Shown: piece by piece, positions 1 through 10,148 of the stretch
Layout: every line of letters starts with the position of its first letter
Numbering within the stretch: the first letter of the stretch is position 1
Notes under the pieces: model-generated
The model's input: the letters and a program-made list of their open reading frames with translations, nothing else
Database searches by the model: none
What the model was told of the DNA's origin: nothing
Assembly (NCBI RefSeq): GCF_025698545.1
Contig: NC_068570.1
Location: forward strand, 59,725,924-59,789,923
Direction of reading: 5' to 3'
Length of the DNA stretch: 64,000 bases
Source: Gossypium raimondii
Lineage: Eukaryota; Streptophyta; Magnoliopsida; Malvales; Malvaceae
Translations under genes and position numbers: made by a program

Positions 1-990
1 CAATGTCATATCTTCGTCCATATGTTAGACATCACATGAGTGTTTAAATGAAACAGTTGAGTAAATTTCCTTTCTTGGGGGTATAAGAATGATTCTTGTT
101 GCATGTTTAGTAGAGGGTCTCTTTTACTTTTAAATTTTTTTAAAAATTGTGTTCGGTACATATTTGGATATGGATATGTTCATACTAATGTTGAACTACT
201 TGTATATGGTCCTGATTAATGGGGTAGGTTAATAGCTACATTATTGAATTGGAGTGTGAATGTTAGATATGCGTATGTATATGAGACGGGTATGGTCCGA
301 TTTTTTTCTATTTTTCTATGTAGTTGGAGGATCTTTGGAAATCATATCTTTGTCCATATGTCCCACATGAGTGTTGGACAAGGGTACATAGAGAAAGACT
401 TAGTGTCCGAGTAACGTAGTGACTTTCATTTAATGTAGTTTTAACATGTAGAAGTTTTTACTCAGTGATTCCCAGTTTTTGGTTGAGGATTGTGTAGCTA
501 TTTTTGGAAAGGTGATGAGATGATCTTAGTTTGTTGTACTTAAGAATCTGGGCTTTTCAAAATGTTTTAAGGAGTGTTTCTTATTTTAACCCATTGAAAG
601 TGGTCTCTTAAGCTTTTCCTCTACGGTGTTTTCTGATTGTGATCTGTGGATTATATGCAATTTTAGTCTTTAAGTTCTCTGCTGAACTTGGAAGGGCCTA
701 ACCGCATAATGAAGCAAATATATCTGAATGATGGTGCTGTTATTCTTGACTGCTAATGAAGGCCAAAAATTTGTTGAAGCATTTATAGCCTACAATACTT
801 TGCAGTCACTAGAAGTAAAATCTCGGGAGGCTTCATAATCTTGAAATTTAGATAGGATTTCATGTCGGAAAACTGTGTCATCCCTATTACAGATCACTCA
901 TTAGGATCATGTAATTATATTTTCGTGGTAGCCTGCTCAATTTAGACTAATATAATGGTGAAAGATGGCATGCCAAAATGCTTTTTATTA
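1..990. other. Flank left of the S5 fragment, no gene seen
   Basis: No convincing coding exon was found on either strand. The last 100 bases (from the run ending in CTCATTAGGATCATG) are the same sequence that precedes each of the other S5 fragments at about 6.1, 9.0 and 13.5 kb, so the tandem unit begins near here. If an intact S5 gene exists, its upstream exons must lie left of the window. Confidence 0.5.
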
Positions 991-1003
991 ATGTCATCGT
1001 GAA

Positions 1004-1264
1004 ATGGCTGGCAGATCGGAGGGTGATTATGGGGCAGCAAAGGTGATGCTTAGACCTGCAGCACCTGGTACCGGAGTTATTGCAGGAGGAGCTGTGCGAA
1101 TTGTTCTTGAAATGGCAGGTGTTGAGAACGCATTGGGCAAGCAACTTGGAAGTAAAAATGCCCTTAACAATGCCAGAGCTACGGTTGTTGCTGTGCAGAA
1201 AATGAAGCAGTTCCGAGAAGTTGCTCAAGAACGAGGAATTCCCATGGAAGAGCTATGGAAGTGA
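1004..1264 (+). CDS. Plastid ribosomal protein S5, C-terminal exon (unit 1; partial)
   Basis: The frame reads [20 protein letters not shown], then [20 protein letters not shown], and ends PMEELWK. This is the C-terminal domain of bacterial-type ribosomal protein S5 in its plastid, nucleus-encoded form. S5 binds 16S rRNA in the small subunit and takes part in decoding accuracy. Only about the last 85 residues are present; a full plastid S5 is roughly 300 aa. The ATG at 1004 is probably not the true start. A good acceptor (GGCTGGCAG) lies just after it, so this may be the last exon of a gene extending left, or a captured gene fragment. It is the only one of four copies with no frame damage. Family is certain; whether it is expressed is unknown. 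Confidence 0.75.
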   Translation: MAGRSEGDYGAAKVMLRPAAPGTGVIAGGAVRIVLEMAGVENALGKQLGSKNALNNARATVVAVQKMKQFREVAQERGIPMEELWK

Positions 1265-1895
1265 TGGTCGTGGAAACAACTTCACCATTACCCTCAATTC
1301 TCCTCTGCAAATGTAGATACAGTACATGAGGCTTTGGTAATGTAAGTCAACCAACAAGATTTGAGCATCTATTTAACTTTTCGATTATTAAAGTTATGTT
1401 ACTCTGAGCTTCTATTAGAAATTTTCCATTTTCTTTTCATTTCTTGTCTCTGATGTTTGTAAAAACTGAATTTCTTGAGAACTTGCCATCGATTACTGAA
1501 AAATCAAGTCCCTTTTGTAGGCAATAGACTCTTTAGTTGTTGACCGTTACGTTTAAGGAAATATAGAACTTGACATTATAATGACATACAAGCATAAACA
1601 CTCCATGAACCAACCCAACCATAAATAGAGCAGCCATGGTCATTCCCCCTAAAAGCTTCATTATTGTCAAAAGAAATCAGCAATGATCTTTCATTTCTCA
1701 TGTAAAAGAAAAAGGATCCAAGTCCAAACGACTAGCCAACAAGAAAACAGAAAACAAAAACCAGCATTTTAGTCTATGTATACACTTGACTGTTTATTTT
1801 TGGCTGCGGTTGCCCTTAACTTCATCCAAAAATGCTCCATATGTACACATGGCTCTGATCCAAGCAAATGCATGATTTCTGATGGAGAGGCTTCT
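1265..1895. other. Spacer between S5 fragment and LEUNIG-like gene A (converging 3' ends)
   Basis: No ORF of interest. It should contain the 3' UTRs of both converging genes. The same spacer recurs in units 2 and 3 (about 6.43-7.27 and 9.48-10.15 kb), recognisable by CTAAAAGCTTCATTATT and the following run about CATTTC and AAAAGGATCCAAG. It marks the extent of the repeat unit. Confidence 0.5.
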
Positions 1896-4800
1896 TTATT
1901 TCCATAGCTTAATCAACTCATCATGGCTTGTAGAGGCAATTATTTCAGTGTCTAAAGAAGATGCCAGTGAAGAAACTGCATCCATGTGTGCTTCAAATTT
2001 CCATGTTTTATTGGTGTCTAATGGATTCCATAGTTCAAGTGACTGACAAAATTTGAACAATTAGATCTCAATAGAAAGGAATATCATCACACCATGACTG
2101 ACTTGCATTCTTGTGTATTTCAGATATCAACAATGGCTTGCATATCTGATTGCAAAATAATGAAGAAATAAAACAGTATCTGATAATAAATATTCTTAAG
2201 ACACTTTACCTGCTCGGCACCAATGACCCAGTGAAGCCAATACTTTGGATGGAATGTGCAACACTGGAATTTGTTGTCTGTTGCATGCAATTCATGCAAG
2301 CAGTTGTGCTCAAACACTGACCACAATCTTGCACTGTCTTCACTGATGGAGGCAATATATATGCCGTTTGGATCCCAACAAATTGACTGAACTTCATTTT
2401 CGTGTCCCTGAAACAAAATATTAACATTTGTTCATACATGCAATGACACAAATAGACTATGTTACTTGGAACTCTGGGGTGACTGTCGGGTATGGATATG
2501 TGTTTGACATGAATAGACAATATATTATTAGATGCAAATGAGTGCTATAATAGCATCCAAATCAATTCAACCTCGAAACGGGCACAGATCTTGCTGGTCT
2601 CAACATCAATTAGGTTGACAACATTGTCTGAACAAGTTGCAAGAAACCTTCCAAAGAGAGGCTGGAATCTGACTTGTTTACTAGCTCCCTGCAATCACCT
2701 CACACAAGGAAATATAGGTAAGCAAAATCAGGGATCGGTCCTTTGTCGTCTATGAGATATTCTAAGGTTAAAATATGCCTGTCTATACTTAATTTTCGAG
2801 AAGTACAGGGACTATAGACACATTTTAACCATATTCTAATAGATGCTATCTGACCTGAAAGATATGAATACAAGAGCCTCGGTTGATATCCCAGAACCTA
2901 ATCTCATCAATCCCGTCAGAGGAACAAAGGAGATTCTCCCTTTTAGGATGGAAATCTAATGACAAGACCTGGTTGATATGCTCCTCAAGCCTTACAGGAG
3001 GTCTCCCAGTCTGCCATATGAAGACATGTCATCAAAAGGAAAGTAAATGCTGTAGTACACTCATTATGTTACTCGGACTAGGATCTAAGCGTCGGGCCAA
3101 GGTATGTTTAGTTCTTTTTGAATATTTTAGAAAAAATATTAAATAAATATCTGAAGTTACAAGAAGAACATTGTTACTTTAGGATCTTCCCATATTAGGA
3201 CAGTCTTGTCATAGGAAGATGTTGCAACTACGTGTGAATTTGGTACAAATCGAACATCAGTAATGGGAAGAGAATGGCCTGTCTTACTTCCAATTTTAGA
3301 ACGATGCTTCATGTGCCAAAAGGCGACCTACCAGAAGAAAAAGTGAAATTAGCTTTGAACTTATACAATTAGATGTTGTGTAAGAAAAAAAAAAGCTAAT
3401 ATTACACCTTAATACCACCTTTTCAGGCCCTGCTGTAGCTAGGAACTTCCCATCTGAGGAGAAATGGCTGCAGAACGTTTCCTTCTTTCTTTTAAAGGGG
3501 AGGCAACCAACCCCTACTAAGGAGAAGCCTGCACCATGGATGACCGATCTATTATTAGGGACTCAAGTGTGATTATCAAATAAAGATACATGACTATGTT
3601 TAGTTTCTTCTGTTAGTTTTTGACAGAATTACCGTTATTTTCTCGTTCACCGGAAAAATAGGAAGTGCTTGGTTTATTACCCTGCAGATGAACATATCAT
3701 TACAGTTATGATACTTTCCACTGACATTGAATTTGCTATCTTCTTCTTCTATGACTAATCACATATTACTGATCTCAGTTTCGATGATGCTCTTTGGTTT
3801 GCATCGTTCAGTTCATCACAAATCAGTCACAAATGAGGAATACAACTATGATGGTTTTCATATGAGAGTGAAAGGTATTCTAACAAATAAAACTGCTAAT
3901 AAACAGCAGCATGCAATATGTTGCTTCAACTTTTCATTTTCCTCAAGCACTCGTGTTTGGACATGAGTATTCAGATATGACCCTCCAAATACCCTTTTGA
4001 ATACATGGAAAAACCTAAATGTATCCGAAACTTTTATCTACAATAAGGGCTTAAACAGCTATAAAATCAAAACAAAGAAAACCTAGTGCCTGTGAGTGTA
4101 AGGTGCTCCAGCAAAAAAGATAATTAACATTCCACTTACAATTATATGCAATATGTTGACTGGTGGTGGCTCAATTAATTCACCTGGTCCTGAAAAGATA
4201 ATAAAAAATCCATGAATGTATGATATACATACACAAATACATATACATATACATGAAGTAAACCAAGGCAAACATTGCATGCATCTCATGCATGTCTTCT
4301 CAAATAAAGCAGATACACAGTATTCATCTCCTGTTTTTTTTTTTAACACTGAATGAACTAAAACCAGATAAAAGGCCAAGCTAACCTTCACCATGATGTC
4401 CAGTGGTGTTGACTGGTGGTGGCTCAATTGATTCCCTTGGTCCTGAAAAGATAATAAAAGATCCATGAATGTATGATATACATGAAGTAAACCGAGGCAA
4501 AACTGCATGCATCTCATGCATATCTTCTCAAATAAAGCAGATACACATTATTCATCTCCTGTTTTTTTAACACTGAATGAACTAAAACCAGATAAAAGGC
4601 CAAGCTAACCTTCACCATGATGTCTAGTGGCGGTTACCGGAAGTTGGAGGTTTTGTTCCCATTGGAAGGTGGTTGGATTTATAGGAAAGTTAGTGCTTTG
4701 ACCTTCCGACTGCATATTGAAAATGTTTAGCGAAATTAATAACAACCCGGTGTTAACGCAAAGGTGAACTGATAGTTTAGAACATACCATTTCAACGTCC

Positions 4801-5642
4801 TGATCAAGATTTATCTGTGGTGGCAGAAAGCTGATTGATGCAATAAAAGAATGTAAAAAACAAAAACAAGAAAATGAGATACATGAACATGAAAATGAGA
4901 ATGAGAAGCATGGACATATGTAAACCTTGAAAATGGGGGCCTCATTTGATTATCTTCAGCATGTGATTGGAAAGCGGAACCGGAACAGAAATCTGTGAAA
5001 GTAGGAAAATATGTCTGTCCAGTCCATTGCTGATTCATCATGGATGTCTTCTTTTTTTTTGTTCGAACATTTTGTGCAGCCTGTAATATTGACAAACAAC
5101 ACATAACTAGACAAGATTGTAATAAAAATCACCGTAAACAATCACTATATGATCTTTAAGTTCCATAAACAATCACCGGATCTGAGATTTCTGCCTCAGA
5201 GTTTGCTTGAAGAATTGGCGGCCCAGGGGTAAGTAGCTTATAAAATGGTTCACACCATTGTTTTAAGAATCCTTGACCTTGAGAGGAGTTATAGTCAAAT
5301 GCTGAAAAGAAAATGGATCTCTTTTATAATCAACAAATCACAAATCCCAGAACCTTCAACATCAAGAAACTATATGTTGAAACATTTTATTAGGAAAAGT
5401 GAAGAGTTCATACGGACTGGATTGTTGGGAACATTGCCTTCTTGTCTAAAAATTTCAGCGGTTTCACGCATATCATTCTTCATGAAGAAATCGTGCAAGT
5501 AAAGCTCGAGCCTTTAAACAAGTATAAAACTGAAAAGCTTTAAAATCCCATGGTTATGGCGATGTCAAGAACACCCTATGGGCGAAAAAAAGAAACAGAA
5601 AACTCACAGTTTTTCATGGTTTGGATCGTCCCCCCCAGCCAT
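1896..5642 (-). CDS. LEUNIG-like transcriptional corepressor, copy A (LisH + WD40, 15 exons, 530 aa)
   Basis: Exons, 5' to 3' on the minus strand: 5642-5608, 5511-5414, 5301-5177, 5080-4926, 4830-4788, 4709-4610, 4442-4386, 4189-4140, 3681-3633, 3528-3416, 3327-3178, 3010-2855, 2688-2572, 2407-2210, 2042-1896. They sum to 1593 nt and stay in phase, ending HDELIKLWK-stop. Residues about 12-40 form a LisH domain (LYLHDFFMKNDMRETAEIF), the dimerisation and adaptor-binding module of LEUNIG/LUH. From about residue 240 to the end are WD40 repeats (CSHFSSDGKFLA, VRFVPNSHVVATSSYDKTV, LSLDFHPKRENLLCSSDG, ICWDPNGIYIASISEDSARL). In the family these recruit TOPLESS-type or histone-deacetylase complexes in the nucleus. 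LEUNIG is around 900 aa with long glutamine-rich linkers; this copy lacks them. Exons 7 and 8 are duplicates of one mini-exon. The exon matching 12348-12283 of copy C lacks an acceptor here, so I skipped it. Confidence 0.82.
4120..4625 (-). repeat. Tandem duplication of a proline-rich mini-exon in LEUNIG-like gene A
   Basis: Exon 7 (4442-4386, encoding GPRESIEPPPVNTTGHHGE) and exon 8 (4189-4140, encoding GPGELIEPPPVNILHII) lie in near-identical blocks about 253 bp apart, with shared flanking intron sequence. The 3' part of exon 6 (…RHHGEG) and its donor resemble them as well. Exon 7 is 57 nt, so its gain keeps the frame. Exon 8 uses a different donor (GTAAGT) and shifts the phase to fit the next exon. 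Confidence 0.75.
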
Positions 5643-6220
5643 GATTGCCTTCAAAAGGAAAGAAAACAAAACTCTTCACTTTCACTGTAAAAACAAGAAA
5701 AAGAAAAGAACATCAAAGCATTAAGCGGACGACGTTGGTAATAAGACTTATGGAGAAAGAAGAGAGTACCCACATGCAGATTAAGCCTTAAGGATCAGTT
5801 GAAATCAAAATGAACGAACAAAGAAAAGGGGAATTTGGGTCTTCAAAACTAACAAGAAGAACAAAGAAGAGTCCAGGGGGATGCATACATATATATATCC
5901 AGAGGTGGCTAGGGAGCAAGTGACAATACCGTGCATAAGAAAACCAAAATATAATGAAATGAAGTGAAGCAAATCTTGCTTCAAGCCAGATGACTTAGCA
6001 AGTTATGTTTGTACATTCAAGAATCAAGAATGATTATCTATCTGACTGTTACAAGTATTTAAACATGCAGTAAACAGAATAACAGACTCAACTAACTGTA
6101 ATTACAGATCTCTCATTAGGATCATATATATATATCCATAGTAGCGAACCCAATTTAGCCTAATATAATGGTGAAAGATGGCATGCCAATATGCTTCTTG
6201 TTGATGTCATTTGGGAAATG
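5643..6220. other. Region upstream of LEUNIG-like gene A
   Basis: Contains the likely promoter and 5' UTR of the minus-strand gene; the first 250 bases are purine-rich on the plus strand and repeat upstream of the gene copies at about 8.72 and 13.1 kb. A short TA run lies near 5889-5900. The end (about 6090-6220) is the conserved lead-in to the S5 fragment of unit 2. Confidence 0.45.
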
Positions 6221-6225
6221 GTTGG

Positions 6226-6432
6226 CAGATCAGAGGGTGATTATGGGGCAGTAAAGGTGATGCTTTGATCTCCTGCACCTGGTACTGGAGTGATTCCAGG
6301 AGGAGCTGTGCGACCATGACGGGTGTCGAGAACGCATTGCGGAACCAACTTTTAAGTTAAAAGGCCAACAATGCCTTGTAGCGCAGAAAATGCCAAGAAC
6401 GAGAGATTCCCATGGAAGAGCTTTTGTAATGC
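6226..6432 (+). pseudogene. Ribosomal protein S5 C-terminal fragment (unit 2; broken)
   Basis: Homologous to 1004-1264. The opening is recognisable (GAGGGTGATTATGGGGCAG), but the frame is lost. A TGA replaces the residue after KVML, bases are missing after GGAGCTGTGCG, and the [16 protein letters not shown] stretch is reduced to a few codons. The tail matching RGIPMEEL is still visible. It cannot encode a useful product. Confidence 0.75.
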
Positions 6433-6736
6433 AGATACAGTGCATGAGGCTTTTGTAATGTAAGTCAACCTCTTTGACATCTTAAAAGTTTGTTTCCCAT
6501 TAATGTTACTTTGAGCTTCTATTAGAATTTGTCCTTTTCCTTTTCATATATTTACAGGTGCATGTCCAAACTCAAGTACTTGAAAACTTGCCATATATTC
6601 TGATGTTGGCTGACAGTCTTTACAATCAAGTCCCTTTTCCAGGCATCAAAACTCTTGGTTGTTGACAGTAAATATTATAGAGATATACAAGCATCAACAC
6701 TGCATGAACCGACCATGAATAAAGCAGCCATAATCC

Positions 6737-7126
6737 TGTTGGTGTGGGGATAAAAATTAACTTAAAGAAAGTAGAATTGTTAGTGTGCAAAAGAGTTACT
6801 ACAAATGAACCTTGAGGATACAATGAAGTCCAATGACTGTCTACGTTTTGCACTAACGAAAACAGTCCACTAAACACTCCGCTCTCATGTCTCTTCATAG
6901 AAACATGACTATCTAAATGGATAGTCACACCTTTTAACAAATTATTCAATAGAAGTATCCTTGAATAATCATGATTCTTTGTTGACAATAAAGTGATATA
7001 ATTTTTGAATTTAAAAGACATAATTCATCATTATGAGATTTGATCACTTTTGGTTAATAATAAAGTGATATAACTTTTCATTTGCAACGATTGAAAGACT
7101 ATATATGTTTTGAAACTGTTCCAACA
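6737..7126. mobile_element. Solo LTR, 390 bp, inserted in the unit 2 spacer
   Basis: The block starts TGTTGG and ends CCAACA, the inverted TG…CA termini of an LTR. It interrupts sequence that is continuous in units 1 and 3. The flanking pentamers are AATCC (6732-6736) and AATTC (7127-7131), a 5-bp target duplication with one later change. No internal retroelement coding is present, so this is a solo LTR left by recombination. Superfamily is undecided; length and termini would suit Copia. Confidence 0.75.
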
Positions 7127-7261
7127 AATTCTTCCCCCTAAAAGCTTCATTATTTCCAATAGAAATCAGCAATGATCTTTCATTTCCCAAGTAAAAGAAA
7201 AAGGATACAAGTCCAAAAGACTAGCCAACAAGAAAACAGAACAAAAACCAGCATTTTATAC

Positions 7262-8719
7262 TGCAGCGTGTATAAAATCTTCTCAAATAAAGCAGATACA
7301 GATTATTCATCTCCTGTTTTGGAACACTGAATGAACTAAAACCAGATAAAAGGCCAAGCTAACCATCAGCATGAGGTCCAGTTATCGGAAGTTTGAGGTT
7401 TTGTTCCCCATGGAGGGTGGTTTCATTTATAGGAATGGTTCTCCCATGCCTCGACTTTGTTCTGCATTTCAGAAGGTCCGGTTATCAGAAGTTCGCAGTT
7501 ATGTGCCTCATGGAGGGTGGATGGATTTGTAGGAATGGTTCTGAGTTTATTAACAATTCAGTGTTATTGCATACACGAATAGATAGTTTAGAACATATCC
7601 TAACAAGTTCTTGATGCTGAGCATGATTTGTCTGTGGTTGCAGAAGGCTGATTGATACATGAAAAAATGTTAAACAAAATCAAGAAATCGAAAAACTCTC
7701 CAAAAATTGTTAAAGCAAATTAGATACCAGAATGGATAATCATATACACTTCACTATTAATCTAAAATTATACGTTTCACCAATATGCTAAACTAGGCAG
7801 TGAATCATGTAATATGTAACAAACTATAAATTATTTGTGAATGATACAAGCCTTGTAATTAGTTCAATAAAAACATATGTATACCTTGAACTAGATGCAG
7901 CAGAATATGGGGGGCACACTTGATTAGTTTCAGCAAGTGATTTGAAAGCGGAATCGGAATGAAAATCTGCGGAAGTAGGAAGATATCTATGTCCAGTACC
8001 AGCATTTTATGCAGCCTGTGATATTGACAAAAAACACATCACTAGACAAGATTGCAATAAAAATGAACATGTATAGCACAATATGATCTTAAGCTCCATA
8101 AACAATCACCTTAGCAGAGGTTTCTACCTCAGATAATTCTTGAAGATTTGGTAGACTAGAGGTAAGTTGGTTATAAAATACTGTCCACCATTGTTGTAAG
8201 AATCCTTGGGCTTGGGGGGAGTTATAGTCAAATGCTGAAAAAAAATGGATCTCTTTTACAATCAATAAATTACAGGCCTTGCAAAACGAAGAAACAAAAG
8301 ATTCATGTAGAAGAATAAGCCAATTGTGTTTATAAATCGTTGTTCAAAAGAGAGTTTAATCAACTTACAACCTTCAACATCAAGAAACGATATGTTGAAA
8401 AGTGCACAACCATTTCATTAGGAAACAGGCTTTTAATAAAAATGAATATATGTTAAAAAGTGAAGAGTTCATACGACTAGCTTCTTCTCTGAAAATTGCA
8501 GCGGTTTCACGCATACCATTCTTCATAAAGTAATCATGTAAATAAAGGTTGAGCCTTTAGTCCCCCATAATCAAACAAATATGATTCAATCAGTAAATAA
8601 TATAAAACTGAAAAGCTTTAAAAACCAATGATTATGGCAATGCCAAGAAAACCCTATGGGCGAAAAAAGAATCTGAAAACTCACAGTTTTTCATATTCCT
8701 GGTTGTCCCCCAAATCCAT
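7262..8719 (-). pseudogene. LEUNIG-like copy B, 5' half only (pseudogene)
   Basis: Start ATG at 8719-8717 (MDLGDNQEYEKL), followed by a LisH exon at about 8557-8478 reading LYLHDYFMKNGMRETAAIF. That exon lacks the codons for GNVPNN found in copies A and C. The next exon (about 8237-8110) reads AFDYNSPQAQGFLQQWWTVF. The following exon (about 8020-7890) opens GCTGCATAA: the CAA codon of copy A has become a stop. Upstream-type introns and splice sites are otherwise recognisable. At about 7270-7290 the sequence jumps from the 3' spacer straight into what is intron 6 in copy A, so every WD40 exon is deleted. There is also an internal repeat of about 85 bp at 7380-7540. Only a LisH fragment could be made. 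Confidence 0.78.
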
Positions 8720-9067
8720 GATTGCCTTCAAAAAGAAGAGAAAGCAAAAGTCTTTACTTTCACTATAAAAACAAGAAAAAGTAAAGAAGATCAAAGCATT
8801 AAGTGGAATACATTGGTAATAGACTTATGGAGAAAGAAGAGAGTATCCACATGCAGATTAAGCCTCAAGGAGCAGTTGAAATCAAAACGAAACAGCAAAG
8901 ATAAGGGGAAGTTGGGATTGGAAGTTAACAAGAGGAATAAAGAAAAGTCTGGGGGGATGCATATATGTATATATATATACACCAAGAAGTGGTTAGGCAG
9001 CAAGTGACAGTACCATGCAAAAGTTAACCAAAATTTAATGAGATGAGATATAATAGCAAGTTATGCT

Positions 9068-9482
9068 GAAATGGTTGGCAGATCAAAGGGTGATTGGGGA
9101 AGTAAGGTTATGCTTAGAACCTGTTTCACCTGGTACTGAAGTGATTGCAGGAGGAGCAGTGCAACATTTTGATGTGGATGCTTTTATCGGAAAACAATAT
9201 CAGAGAAAGAATAGAAAGGGAGACGGCTGCCAATATGAAATAAAGAGGTAAGCAATTTATAACTTTATTTGGAGGGGCTTTAGTCAAGGACGAATCTGCC
9301 TCTTGAGTAACCATAGGTCAAAACATCTTCCTGTGCATAACACAATGATAGGTGTTGGGAACACTTTGTGGCACCAACTTTAAAGTAAAACTGCCAACAA
9401 CGCCAGAGCTACAGTTGTTGTGCAGAAAATGAAGCAGTTTTGAGAGGTTGCTCAAGAACGAGGGATTCCCATGGAAGAGCTG
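9068..9482 (+). pseudogene. Ribosomal protein S5 C-terminal fragment (unit 3; interrupted)
   Basis: The start (9068-9162) reads like S5 with changes and small deletions (SPGTEVIAGGAV remains). About 180 bp of unrelated DNA then follows, after which the S5 tail resumes near 9345 with GTTGGGAACACTTTG and ends GAGGGATTCCCATGGAAGAGC before TGTGA. The frame is broken by the insertion and by a TGA after the region matching MKQF. Confidence 0.7.
9163..9344. other. Insertion of about 180 bp inside the unit 3 S5 fragment
   Basis: Absent from the other three S5 copies. The edges carry similar short sequences (GTGCAAC on the left, GTGCATAAC on the right), possibly a target duplication. On the plus strand it reads open to a GTAAGC donor-like site near 9249, so it may be a captured exon. 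I do not recognise the peptide. Confidence 0.5.
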
Positions 9483-10148
9483 TGAAAGTGATGTTCATGG
9501 ATTCAACTTCACCATTACCTTCATTCTCCTCTCCAATGTATCTATACAGTACAAAAGGTTTTTATAATGTAAGTCAACTTCTATGCCTTCTTAAAAGATT
9601 GTTTCCCATTAATGTTACTTTGAGATTCTATTAGAATTTTTCCTTTTCATATATTGGCTGACAGTCTTTACAGTCAAGTACTTGAGAACTTGAGGACTTG
9701 CCATTTATCCTGATATTGGCTGACAGTCTTTACAATCAAGTTCCCTTTTCAGGCAATAGACTCTTGGTTGTTGACAGTAAAACTTGATATTATAAAGATA
9801 TACAAACATCAACACTGCACGAACCAACCATAAAAAAACGGCCATAATCCTTCCTCCAAAAAGCTTCATTATTGTCAATAGAAATCAGTAATGATCTTTC
9901 ATTTCCCATATAAAAGAAAAAGGATCCAAGTCCAAAAGATTAGCCAACAAGAAAAGAGAACAGAAAGCAGCATTTTATGCTTCAGTGTGTATAAAATCTT
10001 CTTCTGGATGTAAACTTCCGTCTGTAAGTTGTTTAGTCTATGCATATACTTGTCTTCACTATTTATTTTTGTCTGCAGTTGCCATTAACTTCATTCAAAA
10101 ATACTCCATATGTAAACATGGCTCTGGGCCAAGCAAATGCATGATTTC
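9483..10148. other. Spacer between unit 3 S5 fragment and LEUNIG-like gene C
   Basis: Same spacer as in units 1 and 2, without the solo LTR. A short direct repeat of TTGGCTGACAGTCTTTACA occurs at about 9653-9671 and 9716-9735. No gene seen. Confidence 0.45.

Noticed and set aside
3727..3966. Possible extra exon in gene A matching the 66-nt cassette of gene C
   Set aside because: Homology is visible near 3740-3815, but the acceptor AG and first codons are deleted and the donor context is altered, so I treated it as a skipped relic.
5245..5502. 85-codon plus-strand frame over LEUNIG-like gene A
   Set aside because: Opposite strand of the LisH exon and the next exon of gene A.
6626..7021. 131-codon minus-strand open frame
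   Set aside because: It covers most of the solo LTR; no start context or family resemblance.
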